The translations under genes and the position numbers were made by a program. From Palaemon carinicauda (lineage: Eukaryota > Arthropoda > Malacostraca > Decapoda > Palaemonidae): a stretch of DNA of 64,000 bases. This document shows positions 1 through 9,020 of this stretch, in pieces (position 1 is the stretch's first letter; every line of letters begins with the position of its first letter). The stretch covers positions 42,281,645 to 42,345,644 of the forward strand of contig NC_090726.1 in NCBI RefSeq assembly GCF_036898095.1. The letters are read 5' to 3'. The notes beneath the pieces were generated by a model. It was given only the letters and a program-made list of their open reading frames with translations. It did no database searches and had not been told where the DNA came from.

Positions 1-420
1 TGCGCGCCCGCGCGACAGGGGTATCCTGCGCGCGCGCCCTATGACATCTGCTGGGGCGCGCGAACTCGTCCGCGCGCCCGCGTGTTCAACGCCCTGATCC
101 TGCGCGCCCACACACGCGCGCCATCAGTCTCCTGCGCACTCTCCTGTGCGCCCACAGTCTCCCCCGCGCGCTCCTACGCGCCATCATTCTCCTGCACGCT
201 CGCAATCGCCTGCACGCGCATTAGCAGTCTCCTGCGCGCGCCACTAGTCTCCCGCGCAACCCCGGGTATTCTTCATCGCGCGAGCACCATCACGCGCCCC
301 CGCGCGAGCTTCAATACCCTCCCGCGTGCGAGGCTGCGGGACAACGCACGGCAAGGTCGCCATCGCCGCATTCCCCTCCCCGCAAACCCATAACAGCACG
401 CATTGCGGCGAAAGGGAAAC
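1..420 (+). repeat. CpG-saturated degenerate short repeats in family B gag
   Basis: Irregularly spaced repeats built on tctcctgcgcgcc and gcgcgcc make this stretch extremely CpG rich. Element III carries the homologous stretch at 13980-14800. In the gag frame it would encode low-complexity Ala/Arg/Pro/His/Ser. No discrete domain is visible. The CpG density contrasts sharply with the AT-rich surroundings. Confidence 0.75.
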
Positions 421-1923
421 ATCCAGAAAGGTCCAGGATCCCTTTTTCTTTTCAGGTGAACCCACCTTTGGGAACTCCTCCCAGGGATCCGTCGATCCCT
501 GTCCCTCCAGAGGGAGTGTCTGACAGCGCGACTGTCAGCCAACAACCATGGTTCGGTGCTGTAATCAGAGCGGTTACGCAGGCTTTCAAGCCTGTTCTCT
601 CTGAATTAGGCCATATATCCTTGGCTGTTTCTACTCCTCTGAAGAGAAAAAGAGGAGTTCCGGACGTGGTAGCTTCTCCGAGAGCTAAGTTGACTCCACG
701 CAAGCCTTCGAGGCAGGTTCCTTCACCCCCCCAGACTTTTTCTCCTTCCCTGTCGGACGAGTACTTCCCGTCCTCAGGGGAATCACGTGAGGTGAGACGT
801 TCCCCCATCGCACCAATGGGGAAACCCCACCTCGCGCTGAGAAGTCTTCCCGGGTAGGGGCTGAAAAGAACTTGCCACCGTCTATGTTGGAGTCTATCAT
901 CCTTCCCAGGAAGGAGTCGAAGGACTCGAAGACGGTACTAAAATTCTCTACAAGACCTAGGACGGAGCCAACTAGCCATTCGGAGAACGTCCGCGAATCT
1001 CCCCAAGAAGAGCCTTTGGGGACGAGACTTCGCTGCAAGTCCGACGTCAGGAGGAGAACTACAAGAGTCAGAGCATGCATTTTGGCCAAGTTCTGACTCT
1101 AATGAGGGCTCTCAATGGGTTTGCCGACCCAGAGATCCCTCCTCGAGAGGGCAAGGACATGGTTTTGGACCACGTATTTGGCACTCAAAAACCTGCCAAG
1201 GCCAGTGCGGCTCTGCCCTGGTCTCAGGGGGTTAGGAGTATCAGGGACAAGATCGCTGTACAGCTCTCCGAGTTGTCCTCCTCCAACTGTTCCAGTGCCG
1301 GCGACAAGCTTCTCCACCTCCTCGCGTACAGCAAAGGCGGTACTTCGAGATCTTAGAGGAGCCTTGTTTTGCTCTTCCTCTCCACCATTCGCTAGAAGAG
1401 CTTACCAGGGGAGTACCTCTTGAGAGACTCTCCAACCGGCAGGTCTCGCTCTGAGGATTTCTCCAAAGGACGTACCAGGAAAGCTATGGAGACGTTCCTC
1501 CTCTCAGGCACTCGCACGATCGAGTTTCTGGCCCACCAAGTCTCGAACTTGTGGGCAAACACCATCCTGAAACGTCGGGATGCGGTGGCTGAGAGGTTCC
1601 ATCAGAAGGTCCCTAGCACCGAGATCAATAGGCTCAGGCATTCTTCCTTAGAAGGAACGAACCTGTTTGAGCCTAAGGATGTGGAACAGGCCGCTGAGAG
1701 GTGGAGGAAGTCCCACCAAGACTCCCTCCTTCATAGGGCATTGACATCTAAGCCCTATAAGCCTCCAGCACCCCAGCAGTCCCGTCTGACCAAGACCACG
1801 AAACCGACGGCAGCAGCGAAGACAGTGGTGTCTAAACCCTTTCCTGTCAAGGATAGGAAAGGCAAAAAGTCCTTCAGAGGAGGTAAGAATCCTAGAGGGA
1901 GCAGCCGAGGCCGCAAACGCTAG
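421..1923 (+). pseudogene. Family B gag (element I), frameshifted
   Basis: Gag-like structural protein remnant. Three segments in different frames are recognisable by comparison with element III: around 456-857 (SQQPWF, a KRKRG basic patch), around 1075-1356, and 1420-1923. The last holds the helical FLAHQVSNLWANTILKRRDA-type region and a very basic C-terminus (KGKK, FRGGK, SRGRKR) that probably binds nucleic acid, ending in TAG just before pol. Frameshifts between segments mean no intact Gag can be made. It is assigned as gag by position and by basic tail; the sequence has no familiar retroviral capsid motif. Confidence 0.65.
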
Positions 1924-1929
1924 GATTGG

Positions 1930-2489
1930 CAGTCCCCCTGCATGTCCACCAGTGGGGGAATGCCTACAAAGTTGCGCAGACAGGTGGCAACAACTCGGGG
2001 CCGATTCCCGGACGATTTCCGTAATCAGTCAGGGATATCGCGTCCCGTTCACAACATCTCTACCTCCCCTGACGACGAATCCAGTGTCATTGAGCTCCCT
2101 TGCCATGGGATCAGCAAGGGGGCAACCCCTTCAGGCTGAAGTCCAGACCCTGTTGAAGAAGGGCGCTCTCCAAGAGGTCCTCGACAGGTCCCCAGGCTTC
2201 TTCAGTCGACTCTTTCTTGTAAAGAAGGCGTCTGGAGGCTGGAGACCAGTCATCGACCTCTCGGCCCTGAACAAGTTTGTCAAACAAACTCCGTTCAGCA
2301 TGGAGACTGCAGACACGGTCAGACTAGCAGTGAGACCTCAAGACTTCATGTGTACACTGGATCTAAAGGACGCGTACTTCCAGATCCTAGCTTCCGTCTT
2401 CAAGGAATTACTTAAGATTCAGCCTAGACAACAAAGAGTACCAGTTCAAGATGCTGTGTTTCGGTCTCTCCACAGCACCACAGGTTTTT
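1930..2489 (+). pseudogene. Family B reverse transcriptase, N-terminal part (element I)
   Basis: N-terminal half of the RT: the SGGWRPVIDLSALN fingers motif and the LDLKDAYFQI motif-A region are present. Compared with element III there is a 2-nt deletion just after DAYFQI, near 2390, which throws the frame. The reading is then cut at 2489 by insertion of element II. The remainder lies from 9021. It starts in the +1 frame relative to the gag C-terminus, as in family A. Confidence 0.8.
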
Positions 2490-2652
2490 CAATATTAATC
2501 TTACCCGATGATCATGTAGCTGTCAACTCCGTTGCCCGACAGAAATCTACGGTCGGGATACGCCAGCGATCGCTATACAGGTGGGGGTGTACACAACAGC
2601 GCCATCTGTGAGTAGGTACTCAAGTACTTCTTGTCAACAAGAACTCAATTTT
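2490..2652 (+). repeat. Left inverted terminal repeat of element II
   Basis: About 160 bp, from caatattaatcttacccgatg to caagaactcaattttt. It is the near-perfect reverse complement of 8827-9000, apart from the outermost bases, which differ between the ends as is typical of DIRS termini. The outer part also appears reverse-complemented in the ICR. Confidence 0.9.
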
Positions 2653-2867
2653 TCCTCTGTCGTGCCGCCGGCAAGACCTACTTGGATACGCTGTTGATTC
2701 TGGAGTTGTTGTTCACGATTTGGTGATGTATTCACTCTAGAGTTTAGCCTTCGCTATTCAGGAAGCTTTATCATTAGCTTAGTAAGCTTTTGGAATTAAT
2801 TTGGATTAATTGTTAACGAACTTTGCTAGATTTTGGAATTCCCCCTTGACTACTTCTACAATTCAAG

Positions 2868-5327
2868 ATGTCTGACCAGTCTCAAGTCCCTAAGTACAGG
2901 CAGTGTAGCGTTAGGACTTGTGCTAGGCGTCTTCCGAAGGCCTCTATAGATCCTCACACCGTTTGTTCCAATTGTAGGGGTAAATCCTGTCAATTGGAAG
3001 ATCGATGTGGGGAATGCGCTGGGCTTTCGGAATTCGATTTTAACGAATTCCTTAAAAATGCACGTAGGTTAGAGAAGGAGAGAATCAGGAGGAGTTCTTC
3101 TCGCTCTGTGGATTTTTCCTCTCCCCATGCCCCTCAACCTTTTCCTTCCCCTGTAGTGGTGACTCCCGAACCTGCTACTAGTGCTCAGCCATCCACTGCG
3201 GATATGATGCGTGCCATTCAAGCTCTCGGTGACAGAGTGGAGTCATTGGCTAATGACCGTAATCAGCTTTTGGCAGATGTCAAAGAGCTGAAAGCGAAAA
3301 GTGCAGTGGGAAGTGTTATCAGTGCTAGTGATGTGAAAAGTGTCAGTGTCAGTGTTGCGCATGAGGGTACATCTGTGCGTGCCAGTCGTCCTCCCAGTCC
3401 GGGACCTCTTGCAAGCTCCCAAGCCCAGGGGAGAAGCAATGTCGAAGGACCAAAGGGTTCGGCAGGCCTTGATCAGCGCACGGATGTATCCTCAGTGGTT
3501 GCGGACGTATCTGTCAAAGATCGTCCCATCCACAAACAGACGAATGAGCCCTTACATTCCTCGTCTGTGGAAGAAGTTTCCAGGAGGAAACGATGGACCA
3601 AGGTTTCACGACCGCTCAAACGTAAGGTCCCTTCCGAGCGAGTCCAACGGCCCAGGTGTAGCCACTGGGTCAGTTCGGACTTGCCGCAGTCTTCCGATGA
3701 CTGCACACCTCCCAAGAGAGGTAGGGTGGTTCCACAACAGGCTACTGCTCCGTCTGTTGCTGCTCCAACCACGGTAGACCCTAAGTGGTCCATGCTGCAG
3801 ACTATGCAGTCTCAGCTTGCGGCATTCATGCAGGAGTATCATGCTGAGAAGGTTGACACTGCACCTGTTAACCTACAACCCGCCGAGGTTGTGCGCTCAG
3901 CAGATACTGCGGCTGCCTGCTCCCACACTCCACCTGTGAGAGCTCCACCACCGATGCGCAGTCCACTCTGCCAGACGCATGTTCTTGTCGCACCATCCGT
4001 TGACATGCATGAGCTACCGCATCAGCAGTGGGAAGGTGCTGTAGAGCTGCCGGGTTCTGACTCTATGCGGCATGCTCCGCAACCCATGCGGCATGCTCCG
4101 CATACCATACAGCATGCTCCGCATACCATACAGCATGCTCCGCAACCCACCGCAACCCCTCCCACGCACCAGCTCTCTGCTTTTGTTGTTGCCAGCTCGC
4201 AGACTGACCAGCAGCGGCATGATGTTGGATCCGCAGCAGCTACGCATGCACCCGTACTGCCGGATTCAGCCGTTCAGCTTTCTGCTCTGCCTTTGCCACC
4301 TCCTACTCAGCTTTCGGATGATGGAGTATCAGATGACGAAGCTGCACATTTGGATGAACCGCACTCCGACTTTGAAGGGCCCAAGTCTACGCCTCCCTCC
4401 TTAGACTTTCGTAAAGTCCTTGCCTTGTTCAGGGACTTGTATCCTGAACAGTTTGTGTCTGCAACCCCTCGCTCTCCTCCCTCCGAGTTTGCTCTGGGCA
4501 TGCAGTCTGCTGCTCCTGCCTTCACCAAGCTTGTTCTCGCACGCTCATCCAAGAGAGCTTTGAGGGTTATGGGAGAGTGGTTGCAGTCCAAGAAGCAACT
4601 GGGAAAGACTGCTTTCATCTTTCCTCCTACCAAGCTTGCTTCCAAGTCGAGCGTCTGGTATGCCACGGGAGAGGAACCCGGCTTGGGAGTTCCTGCCTCT
4701 GCCCAGGGCGACTTCTCAAGTCTGGTTGACTCTCCCCGCAGGCTGGCTATGAGACGATCGAAGATCTGCTGGTCCTTTTCTGACTTGGATCATCTGTTGA
4801 AGGGAGTCTTTCGTGCCTTCGAGATCTTCAACTTTCTCGATTGGTGTTTGGGAGCCTTAAGCAGAAAGACTTCCCCTTCGGATAAGGACTCTGCCATGCT
4901 GATCATGTCTAGCATGGACAAAGCCATTCGGGATGGGTCTGGTGAGCTTGCGGCTTCGTACGTGTCGGGAGTGCTTAAGAAGAGAGAACATCTTTGCTCC
5001 TTCTTATCGGCTGGTATCACTCCTTGCCAGAAGTCAGAGTTGTTGTTTGCTCCGCTCTCCAAGCGTCTGTTTCCGGAGGAGCTGATTAAGGGGATGGCTG
5101 CCTCCCTTATCCAGAAGGATACCCATGATCTTATGGCATCTTCCGCACGTAAGGCTAAAACCTTACCTTCCGTGCCTAGACCCTTCCGCCCTGCAGCAGT
5201 AGACACACCTGCTACTAGGTTCATCCCGCCCTTTCGTGGCAGAACCTCCAGCAGAGGAGGTACCCGTGCCGACAGTAACCGTGGCAAATCCAAGAAGGGT
5301 TCCAAGTCCGCAAAAGGCAAGTTCTGA
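2868..5327 (+). CDS. Gag-like protein of DIRS element II (819 aa)
   Basis: Probable structural/nucleic-acid-binding protein. The start is ATG 2868 (MSDQSQVPKYRQC), matched by the homologous start in element D. Residues about 10-60 carry a Cys-rich module with IDPHTVCSNCRG and CGECAGLSE, probably zinc-binding. A short coiled region follows (about 100-145), then a long Ser/Pro/Gln-rich linker with tandem HAP repeats near residue 400. A conserved helical region (about 500-780; FRKVLALFRDLYPEQF, RSSKRALRVMGEW, MDKAIRDGSGELA) is the likely capsid-like core. The tail is basic (FRGRTSSRGG, SKKGSKSAKGKF). It ends in TGA followed by CTG; the same frame stays open to 8285. The pol frame overlaps its last 92 nt. 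Confidence 0.85.
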   Translation: MSDQSQVPKYRQCSVRTCARRLPKASIDPHTVCSNCRGKSCQLEDRCGECAGLSEFDFNEFLKNARRLEKERIRRSSSRSVDFSSPHAPQPFPSPVVVTPEPATSAQPSTADMMRAIQALGDRVESLANDRNQLLADVKELKAKSAVGSVISASDVKSVSVSVAHEGTSVRASRPPSPGPLASSQAQGRSNVEGPKGSAGLDQRTDVSSVVADVSVKDRPIHKQTNEPLHSSSVEEVSRRKRWTKVSRPLKRKVPSERVQRPRCSHWVSSDLPQSSDDCTPPKRGRVVPQQATAPSVAAPTTVDPKWSMLQTMQSQLAAFMQEYHAEKVDTAPVNLQPAEVVRSADTAAACSHTPPVRAPPPMRSPLCQTHVLVAPSVDMHELPHQQWEGAVELPGSDSMRHAPQPMRHAPHTIQHAPHTIQHAPQPTATPPTHQLSAFVVASSQTDQQRHDVGSAAATHAPVLPDSAVQLSALPLPPPTQLSDDGVSDDEAAHLDEPHSDFEGPKSTPPSLDFRKVLALFRDLYPEQFVSATPRSPPSEFALGMQSAAPAFTKLVLARSSKRALRVMGEWLQSKKQLGKTAFIFPPTKLASKSSVWYATGEEPGLGVPASAQGDFSSLVDSPRRLAMRRSKICWSFSDLDHLLKGVFRAFEIFNFLDWCLGALSRKTSPSDKDSAMLIMSSMDKAIRDGSGELAASYVSGVLKKREHLCSFLSAGITPCQKSELLFAPLSKRLFPEELIKGMAASLIQKDTHDLMASSARKAKTLPSVPRPFRPAAVDTPATRFIPPFRGRTSSRGGTRADSNRGKSKKGSKSAKGKF
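4067..4155 (+). repeat. 21-bp in-frame tandem repeat within gag II
   Basis: About four copies of a 21-bp unit (catgctccgcaacccatgcg and variants with catacca), encoding heptads of the type RHAPQPM / QHAPHTI. Element D lacks the array and has a Pro/Leu/Ala-rich stretch in the equivalent linker, so the repeat is copy-specific. Confidence 0.85.
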
Positions 5328-7386
5328 CTGCCTTCCTCTCCAGACAGCAGTGGGAGCCAGACTCAAGACCTTCTGGCAAGCTTGGGAGAGCAGAGGTGCA
5401 GACGCTCAGTCTGTGAAGTGGCTAAGAGAGGGGTACAGAATTCCGTTCTGCCGAAGTCCCCCTCTAGCTACATCTCCCATCAACCTCTCTTCCAACTACA
5501 AGGAGAAGGACAAGAGGCTAGCGTTGCAACAAGAGGTGTCGCTCTTGCTACAAAAGGAAGCGGTGGTCATAGTCCGGGATCATCAATCCCCGGGCTTCTA
5601 CAACCGTCTCTTCCTGGTAGCGAAGAAGACAGGAGGTTGGAGACCGGTGCTGGACGTCAGTGCTCTCAATGCATTTGTCACCAAGCAGACGTTCACGATG
5701 GAGACGACGAAGTCGGTCCTAGCAGCGGTCAGGAAGGAGGACTGGATGGTCTCGTTAGACCTGAAAGACGCGTACTTTCATGTCCCCATCCATCCAGACT
5801 CCCAACCTTTCCTAAGGTTCGTCTTTGGAAAGGTTGTGTACCAGTTCCAAGCCCTGTGCTTTGGCCTAAGCACGGCACCTCTTGTGTTTACCAGACTGAT
5901 GAGGAATATTGCCAAATTCCTTCACTTGGCAGACATCAGAGCCTCCCTCTATTTGGACGACTGGCTTTTAAGAGCTCCAACAAGTCGTCGCTGTCTGGAG
6001 AATCTCAGATGGACTATGGATCTGACCAAGGAATTGGGCCTCCTGGTCAATATAGAGAAGTCCCAGCTCGTCCCATCCCAGACCATTGTCTATCTAGGTA
6101 TGGAGATTCAGAGTCGAGCTTTTCGGGCTTTTCCGTCGGCCCCAAGGATCAATCAAGCCCTAGAATGCATCCAGAGCATGCTGAGAAGGAACCGATGTTC
6201 GGTCAGGCAGTGGATGAGTCTAACAGGGACACTATCATCGCTGGCCCAGTTCATCGAGTTAGGGAGACTCCACCTTCGCCCCCTTCAGTATCATCTAGCT
6301 GCTCACTGGAGAAAGGACATGACGCTAGAGGCGGTCTCAGTGCCTGTTTCCGAAGAGATGAGGTCTATGCTAACGTGGTGGAAGAGCAGCATTCTTCTCA
6401 AGGAAGGTCTGCCATTAGCTGTTCAGACCCCCGACCACCGTCTCTTCTCGGACGCATCGGACACGGGCTGGGGTGCGACACTGGACGGACAGGAATGCTC
6501 GGGCACGTGGAATCAGGAGCAAAGGACACTTCACATCAATTGCAAGGAGTTGTTGGCAGTTCATCTGGCCTTGATAAACTTCAAGTCCCTCCAGCTAAAC
6601 AAGGTGGTGGAGGTGAACTCCGACAACACCACAGCCTTGGCTTACATCTCCAAGCAAGGAGGGACTCATTCGAGGAAGTTGTTCGAGATCGCAAGGGACC
6701 TCCTCATTTGGTCAAAAGATCGAAAGCTTTCGCTGGTAACGAGGTTCATTCAGGGCGATATGAATGTCATGGCAGATCGCCTCAGCCGGAAGGGTCAGGT
6801 CATCCCCACAGAGTGGACCCTTCACAAGAATGTTTGCAGCAGACTATGGGCCCTGTGGGGTCAGCCCACCATAGATCTATTCGCTTCCTCGATGACCAAG
6901 AGGCTCCCGCTGTATTGTTCTCCGATTCCAGACCCAGCAGCAGTTCACGTGGATGCCTTTCTGCTGGATTGGTCCCATCTCGACCTGTATGCGTTCCCGC
7001 CGTTCAAGATTGTCAACAGGGTACTTCAGAAGTTCGCCTCGCACGAAGGGACACGGTTGACGTTGGTTGCTCCCCTCTGGCCCGCGAGAGAATGGTTCAC
7101 CGAGGTACTGCAATGGCTAGTGGACGTTCCCAGGACTCTTCCTCTAAGAGTGGACCTTCTGCGTCAACCTCACGTAAAGAAGGTACACCCAAACCTCCAC
7201 GCTCTTCGTCTGACTGCCTTCAGACTATCGAAAGACTCTCAAGAGCTAGAGGCTTTTCGAAGGAGGCAGCCAGAGCGATTGCCAGAGCAAGGAGGACATC
7301 CACTCTCAGAGTCTATCAGTCTAAATGGGAAGTCTTCCGAAGCTGGTGCAAGGCGAATGCAGTTTCCTCAACCAGTACCACTGTAA
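5236..7386 (+). CDS. Reverse transcriptase-RNase H of DIRS element II
   Basis: Copies element RNA into DNA. RT spans about residues 60-350 (numbered from the GTG at 5236): GGWRPVLDVSALN, motif A SLDLKDAYFHV (about 173-183), CFGLSTAP, catalytic YLDDW (239-243) and VYLGME. RNase H carries the four acidic residues: D406 (LFSDASD), E438 (NCKELLA), D463 (NSDNTTA) and D514 (MADRLSR). A conserved C-terminal domain follows (PTIDLFAS, LDLYAFPPF, APLWPAREWF), shared with elements I and D. The frame is +1 relative to gag and has no ATG before the RT core, so Gag-Pol frameshifting or another non-AUG mechanism is inferred. The 3' end overlaps the recombinase gene by 295 nt. Confidence 0.9.
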   Translation: MAEPPAEEVPVPTVTVANPRRVPSPQKASSDCLPLQTAVGARLKTFWQAWESRGADAQSVKWLREGYRIPFCRSPPLATSPINLSSNYKEKDKRLALQQEVSLLLQKEAVVIVRDHQSPGFYNRLFLVAKKTGGWRPVLDVSALNAFVTKQTFTMETTKSVLAAVRKEDWMVSLDLKDAYFHVPIHPDSQPFLRFVFGKVVYQFQALCFGLSTAPLVFTRLMRNIAKFLHLADIRASLYLDDWLLRAPTSRRCLENLRWTMDLTKELGLLVNIEKSQLVPSQTIVYLGMEIQSRAFRAFPSAPRINQALECIQSMLRRNRCSVRQWMSLTGTLSSLAQFIELGRLHLRPLQYHLAAHWRKDMTLEAVSVPVSEEMRSMLTWWKSSILLKEGLPLAVQTPDHRLFSDASDTGWGATLDGQECSGTWNQEQRTLHINCKELLAVHLALINFKSLQLNKVVEVNSDNTTALAYISKQGGTHSRKLFEIARDLLIWSKDRKLSLVTRFIQGDMNVMADRLSRKGQVIPTEWTLHKNVCSRLWALWGQPTIDLFASSMTKRLPLYCSPIPDPAAVHVDAFLLDWSHLDLYAFPPFKIVNRVLQKFASHEGTRLTLVAPLWPAREWFTEVLQWLVDVPRTLPLRVDLLRQPHVKKVHPNLHALRLTAFRLSKDSQELEAFRRRQPERLPEQGGHPLSESISLNGKSSEAGARRMQFPQPVPL

Positions 7387-8285
7387 CCCAGATTGCTGAC
7401 TTCCTGTTACATCTAAGGAACGTAAGATCCCTTTCAGCTCCTACGATCAAGGGTTACAGGAGTATGTTGGCAGCGGTTTTCCGCCACAGAGGCTTGGATC
7501 TTTCCACCAACAAAGATCTACAGGACCTCCTTAGGTCTTTTGAGACCTCAAAGGAACGTCGGTTGTCCACACCAGGCTGGAACCTAGACGTGGTTTTAAG
7601 GTTCCTAATGTCATCAAGATTTGAACCGCTCCAATCAGCCTCTTTTAAGGACCTCACATTAAAAACTCTTTTCCTCGTCTGCTTAGCAACAGCTAAAAGA
7701 GTCAGTGAGATCCACGCCTTCAGCAGGAACATAGGTTTTACATCTGAAACGGCTACATGTTCCTTGCAGCTCGGTTTTTTGGCTAAAAACGAGCTTCCTT
7801 CCCGTCCTTGGCCTAAGTCGTTCGAGATCCCAAGCCTGTCCAACTTGGTGGGGAACGAACTAGAGAGAGTACTTTGTCCAATAAGAGCTCTTAAGTACTA
7901 TTTTAGACGGTCAAAGCCATTACGAGGACAGTCAGAAGCTTTATGGTGTTCTATCAAGAAGCCTTCTCTTCCGATGTCTAAGAACGCAGTTTCTTACTAC
8001 ATCAGGCTTCTGATTAGAGAGGCACATTCTCATCTGAAGGAAGAAGACCTTGCTTTGCTGAAGGTAAGGACACATGAAGTTAGAGCTGTCGCTACTTCAG
8101 TGGCCTTCAAACAGAACCGTTCTCTGCAGAGTGTTATGGATGCAACCTATTGGAGAAGCAAGTCAGTGTTCGCATCATTCTATCTCAAAGATGTCCAGTC
8201 TCTTTACGAGAACTGCTACACCCTGGGACCATTCGTAGCAGCGAGTGCAGTAGTAGGTGAGGGCTCAGCCACTACATTCCCATAA
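7092..8285 (+). CDS. Tyrosine recombinase of DIRS element II (397 aa)
   Basis: Integrates the circular DNA intermediate; it replaces the DDE integrase of LTR elements. ATG 7092 (MVHRGTAMAS) is chosen because element D has the aligned ATG at 40226; ATG 7113 is an alternative. An N-terminal SAM-like core-binding region (about 45-150) precedes the catalytic domain, with R203 (ATAKRVSEI), H328-x-x-R331 (THEVRAV) and nucleophile Y364 (FASFYLKDV). The frame is also open for about 590 codons upstream, right back to the gag UGA, overlapping all of RT-RNase H in another frame. The same is true in element D. Whether that upstream part is translated is unknown. Confidence 0.88.
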   Translation: MVHRGTAMASGRSQDSSSKSGPSASTSRKEGTPKPPRSSSDCLQTIERLSRARGFSKEAARAIARARRTSTLRVYQSKWEVFRSWCKANAVSSTSTTVTQIADFLLHLRNVRSLSAPTIKGYRSMLAAVFRHRGLDLSTNKDLQDLLRSFETSKERRLSTPGWNLDVVLRFLMSSRFEPLQSASFKDLTLKTLFLVCLATAKRVSEIHAFSRNIGFTSETATCSLQLGFLAKNELPSRPWPKSFEIPSLSNLVGNELERVLCPIRALKYYFRRSKPLRGQSEALWCSIKKPSLPMSKNAVSYYIRLLIREAHSHLKEEDLALLKVRTHEVRAVATSVAFKQNRSLQSVMDATYWRSKSVFASFYLKDVQSLYENCYTLGPFVAASAVVGEGSATTFP

Positions 8286-8685
8286 TCCCATAACCTTTTT
8301 AATCTTTCTCTTGAATACTTTTTATTGTTGTTTTTGGGTTGTACGGAAGGCTAAGAAGCCTTCCGCATCCTGGTTGATTTGGAGGGTGGTCAAATTCTTT
8401 CTTGAGAAGCGCCTAGGTTAGAGGTTGTGATGAGGTCCTTTAGTATGGGTTGCAGCCCTTTATACTTCAGCACCTAGGAGTCGTTCAGCATCCTAAGAGG
8501 ACCGCTAGGCTCAGTAAGGAAGACGTACTTAAAAAAGGCAGAGTAATAGTTCAAGTCGACTTCCTTACCAGGTACTTATTTATTTTATGTTTGTTATTTT
8601 GAATAACTGCTAAAATGAAATACGGGATACTTAGCTTCTTTGTTAACATGTATGCTGGTCTCCACCCACCACCCTGGGTGTGAAT
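8286..8685 (+). other. 3' untranslated stretch of element II
   Basis: Non-coding interval between the recombinase stop and the ICR. Element D has the clearly homologous stretch at 38640-39035, including the ccttccgcatcct block. No ORF or hairpin beyond the ICR stands out. Confidence 0.6.
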
Positions 8686-8775
8686 CAGCTACATGATCAT
8701 CGGGTAAGATTAATATTGAAAAATGTTATTTTCATTAGTAAAATAAATTTTTGAATATACTTACCCGATGATCAT
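8686..8775 (+). repeat. Internal complementary region (ICR) of element II
   Basis: Bases 8686-8723 are the reverse complement of the left terminus (caatattaatcttaccc...) and the following bases to 8775 are the reverse complement of the right terminus (...aaaataacattttt). Together they equal the reverse complement of the right and left ends joined. This is the DIRS ICR, thought to template formation of the circle junction. Confidence 0.9.
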
Positions 8776-8826
8776 GAATTTAAGGACCCGCCCTTCCTCC
8801 CCATAGAGAACCAGTGGACCGAGGAG

Positions 8827-9020
8827 AAAATTGAGTTCTTGTTGACAAGAAGTACTTGAGTACCTACTCACAGATGGCGCTGTTGTGTACACCCCCACCT
8901 GTATAGCGATCGCTGGCGTATCCCGACCGTAGATTTCTGTCGGGCAACGGAGTTGACAGCTACATGATCATCGGGTAAGTATATTCAAAAATTTATTTTA
9001 CTAATGAAAATAACATTTTT
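8827..9020 (+). repeat. Right inverted terminal repeat of element II
   Basis: Reverse complement of 2490-2652 over about 160 bp, then an AT-rich right-specific end (gtatattcaaaaatttattt) that is matched only in the ICR. Element I sequence resumes at 9021 (accagtgttcaccc). Confidence 0.9.

Larger units (their letters stand above)
2490..9020 (+). mobile_element. DIRS element II (family A), complete and apparently intact, nested in element I
   Basis: Full-length DIRS-type retrotransposon of about 6.5 kb. It has inverted terminal repeats (2490-2652, 8827-9020), a 5' leader to 2867, gag 2868-5327, RT-RNase H 5236-7386, tyrosine recombinase 7092-8285, an untranslated stretch and an ICR at 8686-8775. 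The ICR is the reverse complement of right end plus left end joined, which fixes both termini to within the shared T run (TTTTT on each side). It interrupts the RT gene of element I. All catalytic residues checked are present, so it may be autonomous. Confidence 0.92.

Noticed and set aside
5382..7090. A 570-codon open frame overlapping RT-RNase H as a separate gene
   Set aside because: No domain and no ATG near its start. It is treated as an upstream extension of the recombinase frame and raised as a finding rather than annotated as a CDS.
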